A stretch of 64,000 nt of DNA from assembly GCA_037127315.1 (NCBI GenBank), contig JBBBDQ010000398.1:5380001-5444000 (forward strand). The letters run 5' to 3'. The translations under genes were made by a program, and so were the position numbers. Origin of the DNA: Ascarosepion bandense (Eukaryota; Mollusca; Cephalopoda; Sepiida; Sepiidae). This document shows positions 62,090 through 64,000 of the stretch, one piece after another. The notes under the pieces are model-generated. The model saw only the letters and a list, made by a program, of their open reading frames with translations. It was not told the origin of the DNA and made no database searches. The first letter of the stretch is position 1. Every line of letters starts with the position of its first letter.

Positions 62090-62570
62090 ACTAGAAACAA
62101 AGAAAAGAGTGCTGGATTGCTATGGGATGTCAGTTCTTCAATAAGGCAGTGAATGCTGGACAATATCATCGAAAATGAGGACGAAACTAGAAGCAGCGGA
62201 AATGTGGTTCTACAGAAGGATGCTGCGGATATTATGGACTGAGCATGCAAGCAACGATGAGGTGTTGTAAAGAATGGCAACAAAAAAGAAATTGATACTG
62301 AGCATCAGGAAGAGACATCTGAAGTTCCTGGGACACGCAATGAGGAGGAGAGCCTGGAGAACCTGATACTGACTGGCCAGATAGAAGGAAAAAGAGATAG
62401 AGGAAGGCAGCGGATAACATATTTGCAGGGCCTGATCAGGTGGATGACGGAACGGGGGTTGCCAGGAGTAACAGAGGCAAACATACTAAGAGCCACAAGG
62501 GGTAGGAAGACGTGGAGAACCATGATCGCCTACGTCCTGAAGGGACAGGGCACATAGAAGAAGAAGATCT
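62090..62570 (+). mobile_element. LR 3' fragment, well preserved
   Basis: Sense: ETKKRVLDCYG, KTKLEAAEMWFYRRMLRILW, TEHASNDEVL-stop-RMATKKKLIL, FLGHAMRR(R)AWRT..., LTGQIEGKRDRGRQRITYLQ, WRTMIAYVLKGQGT-stop at about 62557, then an AAG-rich 3' end. Close to the copy at 30010 and so from the same subfamily. Confidence 0.88.
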
Positions 62571-62574
62571 TCTA

Positions 62575-63530
62575 ATACTTTTTAAGATATGCTCAAAGGC
62601 GTTGTTTTTTGACACATGTGATAGTACTTCTTCCAATAAAACCCTGTCTATTATCTGTTTTGTCAAAAGCATGTCAAATGTGAAAAGTGTTTTTATGAAA
62701 ATATTTTTTTCATCTTTACAGTAAGCAAAGAACATAAAGATCTTAGCCCTTTTAATTATTTTGATTTTTTTATAAAAAAGCGTTTTAAAATGAGACTGAC
62801 CTTCTGTGACCCCCTTCATTGAACCCTATCATCTTCTTTGAGACATGTTTCTTCCGCATACCAATTTACCTCAAAGAATTCTTTCGATTGTCCATGAAAA
62901 AACAGCAATCCGGAAACATTTTGTTTGGTCATGATGTTTTCAATATAAAATCTCATTGGCACGCATGCAAATAGACTTCAGCATCGTAGCAAATATATAA
63001 AAAGAAAAATGAACACACTTTTAACCTGAATTTTGTAAACATTTCGAATGATATAACTGACAGATTTGCTCATCAATTTACAAATAAAACAGAAACAAAT
63101 ACAATTTCATAGCAGTTTAAATTCTTTCCTTTGGCTAAAAAAATACCATTTCGATGCCAAATTAAGTTCTTACTACCTCTGATAACGTCAGAGGTCAACA
63201 TCATATATACTATCATCTCTTTTATATTTATATATTTTCCACAGGCAAACAAGCACGCACGCGCACTGAATTTGGCATAAGATTTAAATGGCTGCTTCTC
63301 TTCAGGAAATAAATGGTGATTAATCTCCACTTTCCCAGTTTCTTTAAACTGCCATGACAATTTAAGAAAGACCTTTCTTGTATGCACTAGACACAAGGAG
63401 AACAACACGCTGCACTTTATTTGCTTCACATTATCCAATGCTTTGAATTGGCGCAACTAGATCGAATCAATAGCTGCATCTACTGCAAAATAATTTGACT
63501 CACTGTGATGTGCCGTAGTGAGCCAAATTA
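62575..63530. other. Nothing firm recognised
   Basis: A 127-codon minus-strand frame (63456-63073) starts with Met and looks less low-complexity than most, but I recognise no family and see no promoter or splice evidence. Confidence 0.4.
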
Positions 63531-63534
63531 GGAT

Positions 63535-63825
63535 GTACATTGTAGTGAAGTGGATATCGGCTTAGAATCAAAATCGGGGAGCCGAGTTCGAATTTCAGTT
63601 GAATTCGTAGCATTCACTTGGGAAAGGTATTAATCCTTTTCTTCCCTCCAGTTATGGGTTAAATAACAGATTGTGTTCTAAAGCCTTCGTCGGCAACCAA
63701 GTCTACTGCAGAAAGTAATGGCAACCTACTGCTAGATAGTTTTCTGCCCAGTCAGTCATGTCTCGTGATATGATCGCCCAAGCGTGTATCACGTATGGCA
63801 CTTAACTGACTGACTTTGATGTGCC
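63535..63825 (+). mobile_element. SFS SINE copy with tRNA-like head
   Basis: GATGTACATTGTAGTGAAGTGG (A-box-like, quoted in part), GGGGAGCCGAGTTCGAATTT (B-box-like), GGGAAAGGTATTAATCC, CCAGTTATGGGTTAAATAAC, GGCAACCTACTGC, GGCACTTAACTGACTGAC. Full length without the 5S head. Confidence 0.9.
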
Positions 63826-63834
63826 AGAAATGTT

Positions 63835-64000
63835 TTCTTGTCCGAATATCTCTTGCATATTTAAAAATCTACCATTAGTCCGTGCATTGAATACGGTTGC
63901 CATATCTGATCTGGTGCTCCTGTTCTACATCTCAAGATTCTTGACAAAATCCAAAATAGAATTTGAAATGTAATCAATCTTGGTCAGGCATCATGACTTC
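63835..64000 (+). mobile_element. LJ fragment running off the window end
   Basis: ISCIFKNLPLVRALNTVAI-type sequence: the YKSTIRPCIEYGCHIWSGAPVLHLKILDKIQNRI region. It directly follows the SFS tail; the remainder lies beyond 64000. Confidence 0.75.

Noticed and set aside
63073..63456. 127-codon open frame as a gene
   Set aside because: No recognised family, no supporting context. Kept only as a remark in the gap entry.

Overview
The window looks like repeat-rich intergenic DNA from a cephalopod, most likely an octopus. This is inferred from the repeat content and not from any host gene. The sequence is AT-rich, is cut by several dozen (TA)n runs, and carries dense, decayed LINEs, tRNA-related SINEs, Tc1/mariner remnants and Penelope-like fragments. 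I found no host protein-coding gene or exon I could defend. Nearly all longer open frames are pieces of transposons or translations of low-complexity DNA.

Working names used below. LJ is a jockey/CR1-like LINE (18 pieces, both strands) whose 3' end is a roughly 55-base hairpin-forming tail. LR is an RTE-like LINE (12 or more pieces). HHZ is a repeat joining a tRNA-like promoter to a hammerhead ribozyme. SFS is a SINE with a tRNA-like head, sometimes preceded by a 5S rRNA head. TSV is a second tRNA-like SINE. FBK is a fold-back repeat. PCA, PCB and PCC are repeats sharing a CTGAAGA...GAAA core and are probably Penelope terminal repeats. U8 is an unclassified repeat.

Layout. 1-5 kb: mariner pseudogene, LR and LJ remnants, a 64-bp perfect palindrome. 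5-9 kb: a polypurine tract, then a T-rich minisatellite that appears to have grown out of an LR copy and was later split by an LJ insertion. 9-17 kb: a second mariner with both terminal repeats, another transposase fragment, LINE pieces, an SFS copy and a 33-bp-arm hairpin. 17-24 kb: inverted TSV pair, Penelope RT fragment, LJ, fold-back repeat, and a duplicated HHZ+U8 block. 25-29 kb: HHZ copies, a 5S-headed SFS, a Tc1-like pseudogene, an eight-unit tandem array of a mariner terminal repeat, and a dimeric HHZ. 30-39 kb: the best LR copy, the best LJ copy, PCA/PCB repeats, a Tc1 element split by an SFS with a 10-bp target-site duplication. 40-45 kb: a 12-unit VNTR, a Penelope endonuclease fragment, a 451-bp solo LTR. 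45-54 kb: LINEs, a long unassigned stretch, a full-length 5S-headed SFS. 54-64 kb: several HHZ copies including the best hammerhead, an RLE-type LINE 3' ORF, U8 and LR.

The most interesting system is HHZ. At least six copies keep a recognisable hammerhead core (CTGATGA, stem II, GAAA, GTC or GTA cleavage triplet, helix I) directly downstream of a Pol III-type A/B-box head. Some copies are arranged head to tail, giving a 325-bp monomer between predicted cleavage sites. This is the architecture of schistosome hammerhead satellites and metazoan retrozymes. Penelope-like fragments, whose known relatives also carry hammerheads, lie in the same window and could be the partner for mobilisation. Nothing here was computed; all pairings were read by eye.
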